From Rhizobacter sp. Root1221 (GTDB lineage: Bacteria; Pseudomonadota; Gammaproteobacteria; Burkholderiales; Burkholderiaceae_C): DNA of 64,000 nt. This document shows positions 36,361 to 45,646 of this stretch, in pieces (position 1 is the first letter of the stretch; every line of letters begins with the position of its first letter). The DNA is taken from the NCBI RefSeq assembly GCF_001425785.1, contig NZ_LMDI01000056.1, positions 23,507 through 87,506 on the forward strand, written 5' to 3'. The notes below the pieces were generated by a model. It was not told the origin of the DNA, searched no databases, and saw only the letters and a program-made list of their open reading frames with translations. The translations under genes and the position numbers were made by a program.

Positions 36361-37170
36361 ATGAACGGCTTGCTGGCCCTCCTCGGCATCGAATCCTGGA
36401 AACCCGTGCTGACGGCGCTCGCGCTGCCGCCGGTGCCATTCCTGCTGCTGGTGCTCGTCGGTGCCCGCCTGATCCTGCCCCGGCGCGGCCTCGGCTGGTT
36501 CGTCACGCTGCTCGGCGTGGCCGGCCTCTGGCTGAGCGCCTGTTCGGGTGCGGGCCAGCTGCTCAACACCTACGCGCTGAAGCCGCCGGCGCCCCTGTCG
36601 GCGTCCGACATTGCGGACCTGAAGAGCGAAGCCCGCGCCAAGAAACCGGTGGCCATCGTGATCCTGGGCAACGGCGCCGAGGTGCTCGCGCCCGAGTACG
36701 GGGTGTCGAACCTGGTGGCCTCGTCCCTCGAGCGCCTCCGCTACGGGGTGTGGCTGCACCGGGAAACCGGCGTGCCCATGGCCTTCAGCGGCGGGGTGGG
36801 CTGGGCGCAGCGCGATGGCCAGGCGGAAGCCCAGATCGCCTCCCGCATCGCCACCCAGGATTTCGGCCGCCCGCTGAAATGGGTGGAAGACAACTCCCGC
36901 GACACCCGCGAGAACGCCATCCGCACGCTCGCCCTGCTGCGGGCCGACGGCATCACGCACATCGTGCTCGTCACCCACGGCACCCACATGCCCCGGGCCT
37001 TCAAGGTTTTCCAGGAGGTGGCAGCCGGCACCGTGCGCATCCAGCCCGCCCCGATGGGGCTGGCCGTCGGCAGCGGGTCGCGCACGCTCTCCTGGATCCC
37101 CTCCCCCCAGGGCTTCGACCTGATGCGGCGCGTGCTGCACGAACTGCTGGGCAAGTGGATGGGGGCCTGA
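36361..37170 (+). CDS. YdcF/ElyC-like (DUF218) protein
   Basis: A 269-residue inner-membrane protein. Two membrane helices at residues 13-35 and 42-63 precede a cytosolic or periplasmic DUF218 domain. That domain has VAIVILGNGAEVLAPEYG, RLRYGVWLHRETGVPMAFSGG, WVEDNSRDTRENAIRTLALL and HIVLVTHGTHMPRAFKVF, all typical of YdcF/SanA/ElyC. ElyC is linked to peptidoglycan and enterobacterial antigen assembly, so an envelope function is likely. It is followed by a strong GC hairpin. Confidence 0.85.
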   Translation: MNGLLALLGIESWKPVLTALALPPVPFLLLVLVGARLILPRRGLGWFVTLLGVAGLWLSACSGAGQLLNTYALKPPAPLSASDIADLKSEARAKKPVAIVILGNGAEVLAPEYGVSNLVASSLERLRYGVWLHRETGVPMAFSGGVGWAQRDGQAEAQIASRIATQDFGRPLKWVEDNSRDTRENAIRTLALLRADGITHIVLVTHGTHMPRAFKVFQEVAAGTVRIQPAPMGLAVGSGSRTLSWIPSPQGFDLMRRVLHELLGKWMGA

Positions 37171-37179
37171 AAACACGAA

Positions 37180-37208
37180 CCCCTCCCGACCTGAACAGGT
37201 GGGAGGGG
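37180..37208. terminator. Bidirectional GC-rich terminator hairpin
   Basis: CCCCTCCCGACCTG, a two-base loop, then CAGGTGGGAGGGG form a 13-bp stem with one bulge. On the minus strand it is followed by TTCGTGTTTTC, so it best serves minus-strand transcripts coming from ubiD or the candidate RNA. On the plus strand it lies 10 bp behind the YdcF-like stop. Confidence 0.7.
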
Positions 37209-37224
37209 CGGGCGGCTGACGCCG

Positions 37225-37352
37225 CCGTTTCGGGGCTCCGGAGGATAGAGGTCCGGGGCTCCTGTGCGCAGAGACTGCGACTTGGGTTGCACCTGCTTGG
37301 CAGGTGACTTGAAGTTAGTCGCCCACCCAGGGTCCTTCAAGCGGACTGTTCC
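37225..37352 (-). ncRNA. Candidate structured small RNA (6S-like)
   Basis: A 130-nt intergenic stretch with nested pairing: GTCCG/CGGAC and ATAG/CTAT at the ends, CCTG/CAGG, GCGACT/AGTCGC and a perfect CACCTGC-CAA-GCAGGTG tip, with unpaired stretches between. A closing stem, central bubble and apical stem is the general plan of 6S RNA, but I could not match conserved sequence. The minus strand has a GGTAAT hexamer near 37,361-37,366 and the hairpin at 37,180 as terminator. Both the strand and the 6S identity are tentative; it could instead be part of the ubiD 3' region. Confidence 0.35.
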
Positions 37353-37368
37353 TATGGATTACCCGGAA

Positions 37369-38928
37369 TCAGTTCGGAGGTTTCATCACGGTGTCCACCA
37401 GCCGTGCTACCCGCGCCTCCACATCGGCATCCATTGAAATGGTGCGCCCCCATTCCCGCGACGTCTCGCCCGGCCACTTGTTGGTGGCGTCCAGGCCCAT
37501 CTTGCCCCCGAGCCCGCTCACCGGCGACGCGAAGTCGAGGTAATCGATGGGCGTGTGTTCGACAAGCGTGGTGTCGCGCACCGGGTCCATCCGGGTGGTG
37601 ATGGCCCAGATCACCTCCTGCCAGTTGCGGATGTCCACGTCGTCGTCGGTCACGACGATGAACTTCGTGTACATGAACTGGCGCAGGAAGCTCCACACCC
37701 CGAACATCAGCCGCTTGGCGTGGCCGGGGTAGCTCTTGCGGATGCTGATGATGGCCATCCGGTAGCTGCAACCTTCGGGGGGCAGGTAGAAGTCGGTGAT
37801 CTCCGGAAACTGCTTCTGCAGGATGGGCACGAACACCTCGTTGAGCGCCACGCCCAGCACCGCGGGCTCGTCGGGCGGTTTGCCGGTGTAGGTAGAGTGG
37901 TAGATGGGATCGCGGCGCCGCGTGATGCGGGTGACCTCGAACACCGGGAACCAGTCCTGCTCGTTGTAATAGCCGGTGTGGTCGCCGAAGGGCCCCTCGA
38001 TGGCATGCAGGTACCCGCCGATCTCCTTCAACGCGACGCCATGTTCGCTGGTGCCGGTGTAGCCCGGCGCCGCCACGGGAATGCGGCCTTCCAGCACGAT
38101 CTCCGCGGAGGCCGGGGCCTGCAGCATCGTGCCGGCCTCTCCTACCGCGGTGTCGGCCACCTCGGTGCGGCTGCCGCGCAGCAGGCCGGCGAACTGGTAC
38201 TCCGACAAGGTGTCGGGCACCGGGGTCACCGCCCCCAGGATGGTGGCCGGGTCGGCCCCCAGCGCCACCGCGATGGGGAATGGCTGGCCGGGATTGGCAC
38301 GGGCGAAGTCGCGGAAGTCGAGCGCGCCACCCCGGTGGGCCAGCCAGCGCATGATGACCTGGCGCCGGCCGATCACCTGCTGCCGGTAGATGCCGAGGTT
38401 CTGCCGCCGCCGAGGGTTGGCCACCTGCTGCGGTCCGCGCGTGATCACGAGGCCCCAGGTGATCAGCGGCCCGGCGTCGCCCGGCCAGCAGGTCTGGACC
38501 GGCAGTTCGCCCAGGTCCACCTCGCTGCCCTCGAGCACTTCTTCCTGGCACACCGCCTTTCGCACGGAGGCGGGTTTCATGTCCCACAGCGCCTTGGCCA
38601 TCTGAAGCAGCCGGCCGGTGTCCTTCAACCCGCGGGGGGGCTCCGGTTCCTTGAGGCTCGCGAGCACGCGGCCCACGTCCCGCAGCTCCGACAGGCTGCT
38701 TGCACCCATCCCCTTGGCAACTCGACCTGTCGTTCCGAACAGGTTCGTCAAGGCCGAAATTTTGTAACCCGTGGGGTTCTGGAACCAGAGCGCCGGGCCG
38801 CCGGCCCGTAGCACTTTGTCACTGACCGCTGTCATTTCAAGCCGCGCCGATACAGGGTCCGCAATGCGACGAAGGTCACCCTCCCGCTCCAGACCCGCCA
38901 TGAAGTCACGCAAATCGCGGTATTTCAT
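37369..38928 (-). CDS. ubiD: UbiD-family 3-octaprenyl-4-hydroxybenzoate decarboxylase
   Basis: A 519-residue prenylated-FMN decarboxylase for ubiquinone synthesis. The N-terminus [22 protein letters not shown] is diagnostic. Conserved parts include [19 protein letters not shown], then [19 protein letters not shown], the substrate and cofactor area [13 protein letters not shown] and the C-terminal [23 protein letters not shown] followed by [18 protein letters not shown], all matching UbiD. It needs prFMN made by UbiX, which is not in the window. Its start faces the lytic transglycosylase promoter. Confidence 0.95.
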   Translation of the reverse strand: MKYRDLRDFMAGLEREGDLRRIADPVSARLEMTAVSDKVLRAGGPALWFQNPTGYKISALTNLFGTTGRVAKGMGASSLSELRDVGRVLASLKEPEPPRGLKDTGRLLQMAKALWDMKPASVRKAVCQEEVLEGSEVDLGELPVQTCWPGDAGPLITWGLVITRGPQQVANPRRRQNLGIYRQQVIGRRQVIMRWLAHRGGALDFRDFARANPGQPFPIAVALGADPATILGAVTPVPDTLSEYQFAGLLRGSRTEVADTAVGEAGTMLQAPASAEIVLEGRIPVAAPGYTGTSEHGVALKEIGGYLHAIEGPFGDHTGYYNEQDWFPVFEVTRITRRRDPIYHSTYTGKPPDEPAVLGVALNEVFVPILQKQFPEITDFYLPPEGCSYRMAIISIRKSYPGHAKRLMFGVWSFLRQFMYTKFIVVTDDDVDIRNWQEVIWAITTRMDPVRDTTLVEHTPIDYLDFASPVSGLGGKMGLDATNKWPGETSREWGRTISMDADVEARVARLVDTVMKPPN

Positions 38929-38961
38929 ACTTTTTGGCTATTAAGAGCGAGCTTCATATTC

Positions 38962-38991
38962 TTGACTCATGATGAAATGCCTTCCTAGAAT
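38962..38991 (+). promoter_or_regulatory. Sigma-70-type promoter of lytic transglycosylase
   Basis: TTGACT (38962-38967) and TAGAAT (38986-38991) at 18-bp spacing form the best sigma-70-like promoter in the window. It would leave a leader of about 200 nt before the ATG at 39200. The leader holds several short inverted repeats but no known RNA element that I recognise. Confidence 0.65.
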
Positions 38992-39199
38992 CCGCCCACT
39001 CTGACACAGATCAGGGATTACCCGTGCCACTGTTCGGTGACGTGAACCGGTGTTGCACATGCACAGAGAAGACTCCGCGGAGCAGGCCCCCGGTCGTTGG
39101 GATCGGGCCGGCAACGCGGCGAATTATCGCCGTCGCCCTCCAACGCAAGCCCCGATCACGGGCCGCGTGGAACCAGGCGGGGATGAGGACAGGAGTGAC

Positions 39200-40123
39200 A
39201 TGGAAAACAATCGTCAAGGAACGGGTGCCGCGGTTTCGCGTGTGGCCCGTTCGGTCGCCCGGGGCGGCCAGGTGTTTCTGCGTGACGTGGGCCAAGGCCT
39301 GCTCGAAGTCAGCCACAACACGTTCGCCCTCGTCGGGTTCGCGCTCGTGGCCCTCGTGGTGTTCGGTGCCGGCCGTGCCGACCTGCGCGCCACGTTCGAA
39401 TCGCGTGCCCTCGGCTGGCTGCAAGCCCGCCACGAGGCCCGCACGGAAGGCACCGTCGAGGCCCTGGCCTCGCTGAACGAGCCGGACGCCATCCTGCGCG
39501 CCACGGCAGCCGACCTGAAGGATCTCACCAAGCAGCAGGCCGCCGTGGCCGTCTGGATCTCCCGCCGCTACCGCGTGGCGCCGGAACCCGTGAGCCGCCT
39601 GGTCAAGGAAGCCTGGACCGTCGGGGCCAAGACCAACCTCGAGCCCACGCTGATCCTGGCCATCATGGCCATCGAGTCCAGCTTCAACCCGTTCGCCCAG
39701 AGCCCGGTCGGCGCCCAGGGCCTGATGCAGGTGATGACCCGCGTCCACGACGACAAGTACGAACCGTTCGGTGGCACCCACGCCGCCTTCGACCCGGTGA
39801 CGAACCTGCGTGTCGGTGTGCGGGTGTTGAAGGAATGCATCGCCCGCGCCGGCAGCATCGAGGGTGGCCTGCGCTTCTACGTGGGCGCCGCGAACCTGAC
39901 CGACGACGGCGGCTACGCCTGGAAGGTGCTGGCCGAGCAGGCCCACCTGCGCGCCATCTCCGGCGGCCAGGCCGTGCCGGTCAATGCGCCGCTGAACGCC
40001 GCCCCGCCTGCGGTGGCGGTTGTGCCCGAGCCCGCGGCCGTGCCGGCCGTCGACACCCCTCCGGCCGAGTCCGCGCGCACCCCGGCCACGGCAGCCGGCG
40101 ACAAGGTGGCGCTGCTCAACTGA
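39200..40123 (+). CDS. Membrane-anchored SLT lytic transglycosylase
   Basis: A 307-residue protein. A helix at residues 38-57 ([20 protein letters not shown]) anchors it to the inner membrane. The SLT catalytic domain lies at about 145-260: catalytic Glu in [20 protein letters not shown], then [21 protein letters not shown], and the [18 protein letters not shown] stretch. It cleaves peptidoglycan glycan strands non-hydrolytically. The Ala/Pro-rich C-terminal tail is a linker-like end with no recognised domain. The start at 39200 has an AGGAG Shine-Dalgarno 5 bases upstream. Confidence 0.9.
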   Translation: MENNRQGTGAAVSRVARSVARGGQVFLRDVGQGLLEVSHNTFALVGFALVALVVFGAGRADLRATFESRALGWLQARHEARTEGTVEALASLNEPDAILRATAADLKDLTKQQAAVAVWISRRYRVAPEPVSRLVKEAWTVGAKTNLEPTLILAIMAIESSFNPFAQSPVGAQGLMQVMTRVHDDKYEPFGGTHAAFDPVTNLRVGVRVLKECIARAGSIEGGLRFYVGAANLTDDGGYAWKVLAEQAHLRAISGGQAVPVNAPLNAAPPAVAVVPEPAAVPAVDTPPAESARTPATAAGDKVALLN

Positions 40124-40159
40124 GTTGGTGGTGCCCGGGCGGGCACCGCGGTACACTGG

Positions 40160-40290
40160 CGGCACTGCGCAACTGGCGATGGGGCGCCGCGGAACACATC
40201 CGCGGGCCTGAGGTGGTGAACCACCGGGGAGCGCAGCCGGCCCAGGGCAAAAGCCCGGTCCGTTTCAGCCGTTCGCCTGGGCAGCCCTGT
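40160..40290 (+). promoter_or_regulatory. ZTP/ZMP riboswitch (pfl motif) upstream of glyA
   Basis: The leader contains the conserved pfl elements in order: CGCAACTGGCGATGGGGCGC, then ACCACCGGGGAGCG, then GCCGTTCGCCTGGGCAGC. These correspond to the 5' helix junction, the CACCGGGGAGCG segment and the CCGCCTGGGC pseudoknot end of the ZTP aptamer. In related bacteria this riboswitch senses ZMP/ZTP, made when 10-formyl-THF is low, and raises one-carbon enzymes such as glyA. A separate expression platform is not clear: a T-run terminator is absent, so it may act on translation. Confidence 0.85.
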
Positions 40291-40374
40291 GATCGCGTGC
40301 AAGCGACCCCGAACCGCTCGGGCCGCCTGCGCGCCGTTCCGACCGGGACTTCTTTCCAAGAGGACTGCCAAACC

Positions 40375-41622
40375 ATGTTTGACCGCACCCAATCCACCAT
40401 CGCCGCCGTCGATCCCGACCTGTGGGCCGTCATCCAGCGCGAGAACCAGCGCCAGGAAGACCACATCGAGCTGATCGCGTCCGAGAACTACGCCTCGCCC
40501 GCCGTCATGGCCGCGCAAGGCACCCAGCTCACCAACAAATACGCCGAAGGCTATCCCGGCAAGCGCTACTACGGCGGCTGTGAACACGTCGACGTCGTCG
40601 AGCAACTCGCCATCGACCGCCTGAAGCAGATCTTCGGCGCCGAAAACGCCAACGTGCAGCCGAACTCCGGCTCGCAGGCCAACCAGGGTGTGTTCTTCGG
40701 CCTGCTGCAGCCGGGCGACACCATCATGGGCATGAGCCTCGCCGAAGGCGGCCACCTGACCCACGGCATGCCGCTGAACATGAGCGGCAAGTGGTTCAAG
40801 GTCGTCAGCTACGGCCTCGACGCCAACGAAGCCATCGACTACGACGCGATGGAGCGCCTCGCCCTCGAGCACAAGCCGAAGCTGATCATCGCAGGCGCGT
40901 CGGCGTACAGCCTGCGCATCGACTTCGAACGCTTCGCCAAGGTGGCCAAGGCCATCGGCGCCTACTTCATGGTCGACATGGCGCACTACGCCGGCCTGAT
41001 CGCCGCCGGCGTGTACCCGAATCCGGTGCCGTTCGCCGACGTCGTCACGTCCACCACGCACAAGAGCCTGCGCGGCCCGCGCGGTGGCGTGATCCTGATG
41101 AAGGACCACGTCGCCAAGCAGATCAACAGCGCCATCTTCCCCGGCATCCAGGGCGGCCCGCTGATGCACGTCATCGCCGCCAAGGCCGTCGCCTTCAAGG
41201 AAGCGCTCTCGCCCGAGTTCAAGCTGTACCAGCAGCAGGTCGTCAAGAACGCCGCCGTGCTCGCGGAAACCCTGACCCAGCGCGGCCTGCGCATCGTCAG
41301 CGGCCGCACCGAAAGCCATGTCATGCTCGTCGACCTGCGCCCGAAGGGCCTGACCGGCAAGGAAGCCGAAGCCGTCCTCGGCCTCGCGCACATGACCTGC
41401 AACAAGAACGGCATCCCCAACGACCCGCAGAAGCCCATGGTCACGAGCGGCATCCGCCTCGGTTCGCCGGCGTTCACCACGCGTGGCTTCAAGGAAGACC
41501 AGGCCCGCGCCACGGCGAACCTGATCGCCGACGTGCTCGACAAGCCGCACGACGAAGCCAACCTGGCCGAAGTGCGCGCCAAGGTCGCTGCACTGACCCG
41601 CGACTTCCCGGTCTATCGCTGA
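40375..41622 (+). CDS. glyA: Serine hydroxymethyltransferase
   Basis: A 415-residue PLP enzyme interconverting serine and glycine with transfer of a one-carbon unit to tetrahydrofolate. It has [49 protein letters not shown] and the PLP-lysine motif [16 protein letters not shown] near residue 229. The start at 40375 follows an AAGAGGA Shine-Dalgarno sequence. The ZTP-type riboswitch upstream ties it to folate status. It is followed by a strong hairpin and nrdR. Confidence 0.97.
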   Translation: MFDRTQSTIAAVDPDLWAVIQRENQRQEDHIELIASENYASPAVMAAQGTQLTNKYAEGYPGKRYYGGCEHVDVVEQLAIDRLKQIFGAENANVQPNSGSQANQGVFFGLLQPGDTIMGMSLAEGGHLTHGMPLNMSGKWFKVVSYGLDANEAIDYDAMERLALEHKPKLIIAGASAYSLRIDFERFAKVAKAIGAYFMVDMAHYAGLIAAGVYPNPVPFADVVTSTTHKSLRGPRGGVILMKDHVAKQINSAIFPGIQGGPLMHVIAAKAVAFKEALSPEFKLYQQQVVKNAAVLAETLTQRGLRIVSGRTESHVMLVDLRPKGLTGKEAEAVLGLAHMTCNKNGIPNDPQKPMVTSGIRLGSPAFTTRGFKEDQARATANLIADVLDKPHDEANLAEVRAKVAALTRDFPVYR

Positions 41623-41628
41623 TCGAAT

Positions 41629-41665
41629 GGCAATCGCCGGCCTCACGGCCGGCGATTGCCCTTTC
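41629..41665 (+). terminator. Hairpin between glyA and nrdR
   Basis: GGCAATCGCCGGCC, loop TCAC, GGCCGGCGATTGCC and then CTTTC: a perfect 14-bp stem with a short T run. It may terminate or attenuate glyA transcription, leaving nrdR partly dependent on read-through. Confidence 0.75.
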
Positions 41666-41676
41666 ATCGACTCACG

Positions 41677-42120
41677 ATGCGTTGCCCTTTTTGCAGCCAC
41701 GAGGAAACCCAGGTCGTCGAGACACGCGAATCCGACGAGGGCGATGTCGTGCGCCGTCGGCGCCGGTGCCAGAGTTGCGACAAGCGTTTCACCACCTATG
41801 AACGCGCGGAAATCGCGCTGCCCCACGTCGTCAAGAAGGACGGCACGCGGGCCGAGTTCGACCCGTCGAAGATCCGCGGCTCCATGAGCCTCGCACTGCG
41901 CAAGCGGCCGGTGAGCGTGGAGCAGATCGACGCGGCAATGGAACGCATCCAGGACAAGCTGCTGAACTCGGGCACGAAGGAAGTGCCCTCCACCCGCCTC
42001 GGCGAGCTGGTGATGCGTGAACTCAAGCGCATCGACAAGGTGGCCTACGTGCGGTTTGCCTCCGTGTACCGCAGCTTCGAGGACGTCGACGAGTTCAGGC
42101 AACTGATCCGCGACATCTGA
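41677..42120 (+). CDS. nrdR: Transcriptional repressor NrdR
   Basis: A 147-residue zinc-finger/ATP-cone repressor of ribonucleotide reductase genes. The finger is [13 protein letters not shown]...[14 protein letters not shown] with two C-x2-C pairs. The ATP-cone has [19 protein letters not shown] and later [21 protein letters not shown], as in E. coli NrdR. The start at 41677 leaves out a spurious leader. NrdR binds dATP/ATP to sense nucleotide levels. The usual glyA-nrdR arrangement of betaproteobacteria is preserved. Confidence 0.97.
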   Translation: MRCPFCSHEETQVVETRESDEGDVVRRRRRCQSCDKRFTTYERAEIALPHVVKKDGTRAEFDPSKIRGSMSLALRKRPVSVEQIDAAMERIQDKLLNSGTKEVPSTRLGELVMRELKRIDKVAYVRFASVYRSFEDVDEFRQLIRDI

Positions 42121-42137
42121 CGCACCCCAGACCACTG

Positions 42138-42170
42138 AACGGCACCCCCTGCGGGTGCCGTCTGTTTTGT
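42138..42170 (+). terminator. Rho-independent terminator of nrdR
   Basis: ACGGCACCC, loop CCTGC, GGGTGCCGT and then CTGTTTTG form a nine-bp stem with a T-rich tail, separating nrdR from the pilin cluster. Confidence 0.85.
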
Positions 42171-42240
42171 GCCGTGCTTGGCAGGCGATGGTTCTGGCGG
42201 GGTTCCTAGAGTAGGGGCATTGATTCCCCACGAGGCCCCC

Positions 42241-42768
42241 ATGCCACCCCTTCCCCGCCCTGCTCCCGGCTTCACGCTGGTCGAAGCTGCCATCGTGCTG
42301 TGCCTGATCGCCGTGCTGGCCGCGCTCGCGTGGCCCTCGTTCGATGCCCTGCTCGAGAACCGGCGCCTCGACGGCCTGGCCTCCGCCCTCGGAGCCGACC
42401 TCCAGTTCGCCCGCGCCGAAGCCGTCGTCCGCAACGAGGCGGTGCGCTTCACCGTGTTGCCCGGCGGCGATGGCGGCACTTGCTGGCTGGTCCACACCGG
42501 CCCCACCGCCCATTGCACCTGCGAGGCCGGCTGCACCGGCGACGCCCAGCTGCTGCGCCGCGCCAGCGTGCCATCGGCCCAGCGGATGCAGGTGCGTGCT
42601 CCGGCGGTGTCGCTTCAATTCGACCCCCAGCTGGGCACCTGCACACCGGCCGGCACGTTCGAACTGGCGGCGGTGTCGGGTCGCGCGGTGCACCAGGTCG
42701 TCAACGTGATGGGGCGCGTGCGCAGTTGTTCACCGCAAGCACGGGTGCCAGGCCATGTGGCGTGCTGA
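42241..42768 (+). CDS. Minor pilin, GspH/FimT type
   Basis: A 175-residue pseudopilin. The prepilin signal PAPGFTLVEAAIVLCLIAVL has a Gly before Phe+1 and Glu+5, so prepilin peptidase should cleave G/F. The GspH/FimT domain shows LENRRLDGLASALGADLQFARAEAVVRNEAVRF, then paired cysteines near TCWLVHTGPTAHCTCEAGC, and VGVA-like ends. The gene starts the minor-pilin operon. Such proteins prime type IV pili or pseudopili. It overlaps the next gene by 14 bases. Confidence 0.85.
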   Translation: MPPLPRPAPGFTLVEAAIVLCLIAVLAALAWPSFDALLENRRLDGLASALGADLQFARAEAVVRNEAVRFTVLPGGDGGTCWLVHTGPTAHCTCEAGCTGDAQLLRRASVPSAQRMQVRAPAVSLQFDPQLGTCTPAGTFELAAVSGRAVHQVVNVMGRVRSCSPQARVPGHVAC

Positions 42769-43213
42769 CCCCTCGCGCCGGCAGCGCACCGGCCGCGGCT
42801 TCACGCTGATCGAGCTGGTCGTGGTGATGTTGCTGGCGGCGCTGCTGGCCACGCTGGCCTACCCGAGCTTTCGCGCCCAGTGGCTGAAGGCGCGGCGTGG
42901 CGACGGCCGTGTCGCGCTGATGCAGCTGCAGCAGGCACAGGAACGCTGGCGTGCCGAGCACCCGGCGTACGCCTCCGCGAGCGACCTGGGCGCCCCCGCC
43001 CAATCCGCCCATGGGCACTACCGCCTCGGCGTGTTGTCCGCCTCCACCACCGGCTACGAGCTGCAGGCGGTGGCCCACGGCCCGCAGCGGGCCGACGAAC
43101 GGTGCATGGTGCTGCGCGTGCGCCAGGCGCAGGGTGAAACCACGTTCCTGTCGGGGCCCACCGAACTCACCGACAACCCCGACCCCACCAACCGCGGGTG
43201 CTGGAACCGATGA
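42755..43213 (+). CDS. Minor pilin, PilE/GspG-like
   Basis: A 152-residue pilin-like protein. The signal is GRGFTLIELVVVMLLAALLATLAYPSF, with cleavable G/F and Glu+5. The mature head resembles PilE-type minor pilins: YRLGVLSASTTGYELQAVAHGPQ and ending TNRGCWNR, with two cysteines (ERCMVLRV and GCWNR) that may bond. It overlaps the preceding gene and the following one (ATGA), so the cluster is translationally coupled. Confidence 0.83.
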   Translation: MWRADPSRRQRTGRGFTLIELVVVMLLAALLATLAYPSFRAQWLKARRGDGRVALMQLQQAQERWRAEHPAYASASDLGAPAQSAHGHYRLGVLSASTTGYELQAVAHGPQRADERCMVLRVRQAQGETTFLSGPTELTDNPDPTNRGCWNR

Positions 43214-43893
43214 GCATCCCTTCCCGCCACCGAACGCGCCCGCTCGGGCTGTCGGTGCTCGAGCTGATGGTCGGTCTGGCCGTGGGCCTCGTGGTCACCG
43301 CACTGGGCGTGTCGGCCATGGCCCGGCAGGCCACGGCCAGCCGCCGCGTGCTGCTCGAGGCCCGCGTCACGCAAGACCTCCGCGCCGCCGCCGACCTGCT
43401 GGCCCGGCACGTGCGCCGCGCCGGGCACTGGTCCGGCGCGGCCCGCGGCGTGTGGCGCCCCGGTGCTGCACGCCCTGCCACCAACCCGCACACCTTCAGC
43501 CCCGAAGCACCCGACCTCCTCCGCTTCACCTACTCGTCGCCCGCCGGCGGCCCCGGCGAGGGTGTGGCCACGAACGACCACTTCGGGTTCCGGCTCCGCC
43601 AGGGCATCCTCGACATCGAACTCGGCGACGGCCACTGGCAGCCGCTCACCGACCCCGGCGTGCTGCGGGTCACCCGGCTGCAACTGATCCCCCATCACCA
43701 TGAGCGGATGCTGCCCGCACCTTGTGCCCAACCGTGCCCCGCCGCAGCCGGCCTGTGCCCGCCACGCGTGCAAGTGCGCGGGGTCGATGTCCTGATCGAC
43801 GCCGAAGCCACCACCGACGCATCCCTCCACCGCCAGGCCAGCGCCCACGTGCGCCCCCGCAACGACGTGCTGGTCGGCCAGTGCCTCCCATGA
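43210..43893 (+). CDS. Minor pilin, PilW type
   Basis: A 227-residue PilW-like protein. The signal is LGLSVLELMVGLAVGLVV with Glu at +5. The downstream RRVLLEARVTQDLRAAADLLARHVRRAGHWS is the typical amphipathic start of PilW. Cysteines cluster near PAPCAQPCPAAAGLCPP. The ATG at 43210 overlaps the preceding stop and is preferred to the upstream ATG at 43198. PilW proteins initiate type IV pilus assembly with PilV and PilX. Confidence 0.82.
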   Translation: MSIPSRHRTRPLGLSVLELMVGLAVGLVVTALGVSAMARQATASRRVLLEARVTQDLRAAADLLARHVRRAGHWSGAARGVWRPGAARPATNPHTFSPEAPDLLRFTYSSPAGGPGEGVATNDHFGFRLRQGILDIELGDGHWQPLTDPGVLRVTRLQLIPHHHERMLPAPCAQPCPAAAGLCPPRVQVRGVDVLIDAEATTDASLHRQASAHVRPRNDVLVGQCLP

Positions 43894-45143
43894 CCGGCCA
43901 GCGCATCGTCCTCCGCCGCACGGCAGGCGCCGTGGCCCTGCCGGTGGCGCTTGCCATGGCGCTCGCCATGCTGCTGTACATCGGCATCGTCAACGGCAAC
44001 CTGCTGACCGAGCAGCGCCTGTCGGCCAACCGCCATCGCGCGGCGGTGGCGTTCGAGGCCGCCGATGCCGGGATCGACTGGATGCTCGGGCGGCTCAACG
44101 CCGGTGACCCGGTCGACCCGCAGTGCGAACGCCGGCCGGCGCCGGGGCGGCCCTCGTTCCGGGAGCAGCACGCCGGGCTGCCGGACGCCCATGGCGCCTG
44201 GGCTCCGTCCGGCCTGCCCGTCGCCTGCACGGCAGGCGGCGCCACCTGGACGTGCCAGTGCGGTTCGCCGGCATCCGTGGGCGACAACGGCCCCACGCCC
44301 GGGTCGGCCGCCGCGTTCTCGGTGCAGTTGGAACCGGTCGCCCCCTCCCATCTGATGCGCGTGGCCTCCACGGGCTGCAGCAACCCGGCGCCCCCCTGCA
44401 CCGGTGGCACCGCTGGCACCGGCCAGGCCGACGCCCAGGCGCGTGTCGAATTGTCGATCGCCCACCTGCCCGCGCTGGCCCAGTGGCCTGCCGCGGCACT
44501 CACCGTCCTCGGCAGCCTCCAGCTCGGCAGCGCGCCTTGGGTGCTGCTGCACCCGGACCCGTCCTCGGGCGGGCTGGCGCTGCACACCGGAGGCGCCGTG
44601 GCCGCCGACCGCCTCGTCACACGGGGCCCGCCCGGCACACCCGCCGCCGCCAGCATGCTCACGGCCGACCCAGCGTTGCGCCACACCGACCGTCCGCACG
44701 CATTCGCCGCGCTCTTCGGCATGCACCACGCCGCGTGGCGAACCCTGCCCACGGTGCGGCATGTCGATTGCGCCTCACCTTGCGACGGCGCGCTGCGCCG
44801 GGCACTCGGCCCGGGCGGGCACCACACCATGCTCTGGCTGAACGGCGGGTTGCACCTGGCCGAGCCGCAGCAACTGGGCACCCCGGAACGGCCGGTGCTG
44901 GTGATCGCCGACGGGCCCGTCTCCTTCGCGCACGCGGTGACGGTCCACGGGCTCGTCTACACCACGGCATCCCGCTGGCAGGCGCCCGCCGGTGCCGAGG
45001 TCACCGGGGCCGTGGTGGCCGAGGGCGACCTGCACGGCAGCGGCACCACCGTCGTCCGGCACGACCCGCAGGTGCTGCAGGCGCTGCACGAGCGCACCGG
45101 CACGTTCGTCCGCGTGCCTGGCAGCTGGAAGGACTTCCCTTGA
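43890..45143 (+). CDS. Minor pilin, PilX-like, long form
   Basis: A 417-residue protein. It starts like PilX (TAGAVALPVALAMALAMLLYIGIVNGNLL), with a hydrophobic stretch but no Glu+5, and the following helix EQRLSANRHRAAVAFEAADAGIDWML matches PilX. The rest is a large Cys- and Gly-rich region, longer than the usual PilX of about 150-200 residues, with a repetitive middle and a C-terminal segment VHGLVYTTASRWQAPAGAEVTGAVVAEGD resembling polymer-forming beta structures. The ATG overlaps the PilW stop (ATGA). Function as a pilus tip component is inferred. Confidence 0.75.
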   Translation: MTGQRIVLRRTAGAVALPVALAMALAMLLYIGIVNGNLLTEQRLSANRHRAAVAFEAADAGIDWMLGRLNAGDPVDPQCERRPAPGRPSFREQHAGLPDAHGAWAPSGLPVACTAGGATWTCQCGSPASVGDNGPTPGSAAAFSVQLEPVAPSHLMRVASTGCSNPAPPCTGGTAGTGQADAQARVELSIAHLPALAQWPAAALTVLGSLQLGSAPWVLLHPDPSSGGLALHTGGAVAADRLVTRGPPGTPAAASMLTADPALRHTDRPHAFAALFGMHHAAWRTLPTVRHVDCASPCDGALRRALGPGGHHTMLWLNGGLHLAEPQQLGTPERPVLVIADGPVSFAHAVTVHGLVYTTASRWQAPAGAEVTGAVVAEGDLHGSGTTVVRHDPQVLQALHERTGTFVRVPGSWKDFP

Positions 45144-45646
45144 GCCCGCCGCACCGGCTTCGGAGTCGGGCCGCAGGCCGTGGCATCGGCCTGCCCGAGG
45201 CCCTGATCGCCCTGGCCGTGCTGACGCTGGCCCTGATCGGGGCGCTGCGCTGGCAGGCCATCGCCCACCACGGGGCCGGCGTGGCCGCCGAGCGCACCGA
45301 GGCCGTGTGGCTCGCCCAGCAAGCCCTGGAGCGCCTGCGCGGGTTCACCACCCTCGAGCCCGAGCCGGGCCGGTTCTCGTTTGCAGACATCGAGTCCGCC
45401 GAAGACACCCTTCCCGGGCGAACCACCCGCTTCACGGTGCGCCGCAACGTCACCCCGGACCCGGCGGCTCGCAGCAAGCAGGTGCTGGTCACCGTGTCCT
45501 GGGACGACCGCACCGGTGCCTCCCGGCAAGTGGCGCTCCATTCGGTGATCGACGGGGCGCTACCCGAGCATTCGGCCACGCTGGGCCTGCCGTGGGCACC
45601 CAGCCCCCTGGCGCTGCCCGCGCGGCCCGCCGTCCCCTCACAATGA
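45140..45646 (+). CDS. Minor pilin, PilV type (TTG start)
   Basis: A 168-residue pilin reading SPPHRLRSRAAGRGIGLPEALIALAVLTLALIG, which carries a cleavable G/I with Glu at +5. The helix continues QQALERLRGF and the tail holds TRFTVRRNVTPDP. The TTG at 45140 overlaps the stop of the PilX-like gene and there is no ATG before the signal; this start is therefore inferred from context. It is followed directly by ribD through ATGA. Confidence 0.75.
   Translation: MSPPHRLRSRAAGRGIGLPEALIALAVLTLALIGALRWQAIAHHGAGVAAERTEAVWLAQQALERLRGFTTLEPEPGRFSFADIESAEDTLPGRTTRFTVRRNVTPDPAARSKQVLVTVSWDDRTGASRQVALHSVIDGALPEHSATLGLPWAPSPLALPARPAVPSQ

Noticed and set aside
39913..42693. 926-codon minus-strand frame across glyA and nrdR
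   Set aside because: Runs opposite several certain genes and the riboswitch; no domain recognised.
42755..43213. CRISPR-like or repeat-based array around the pilin genes
   Set aside because: No regularly spaced direct repeats; apparent repetition is due to codon bias.
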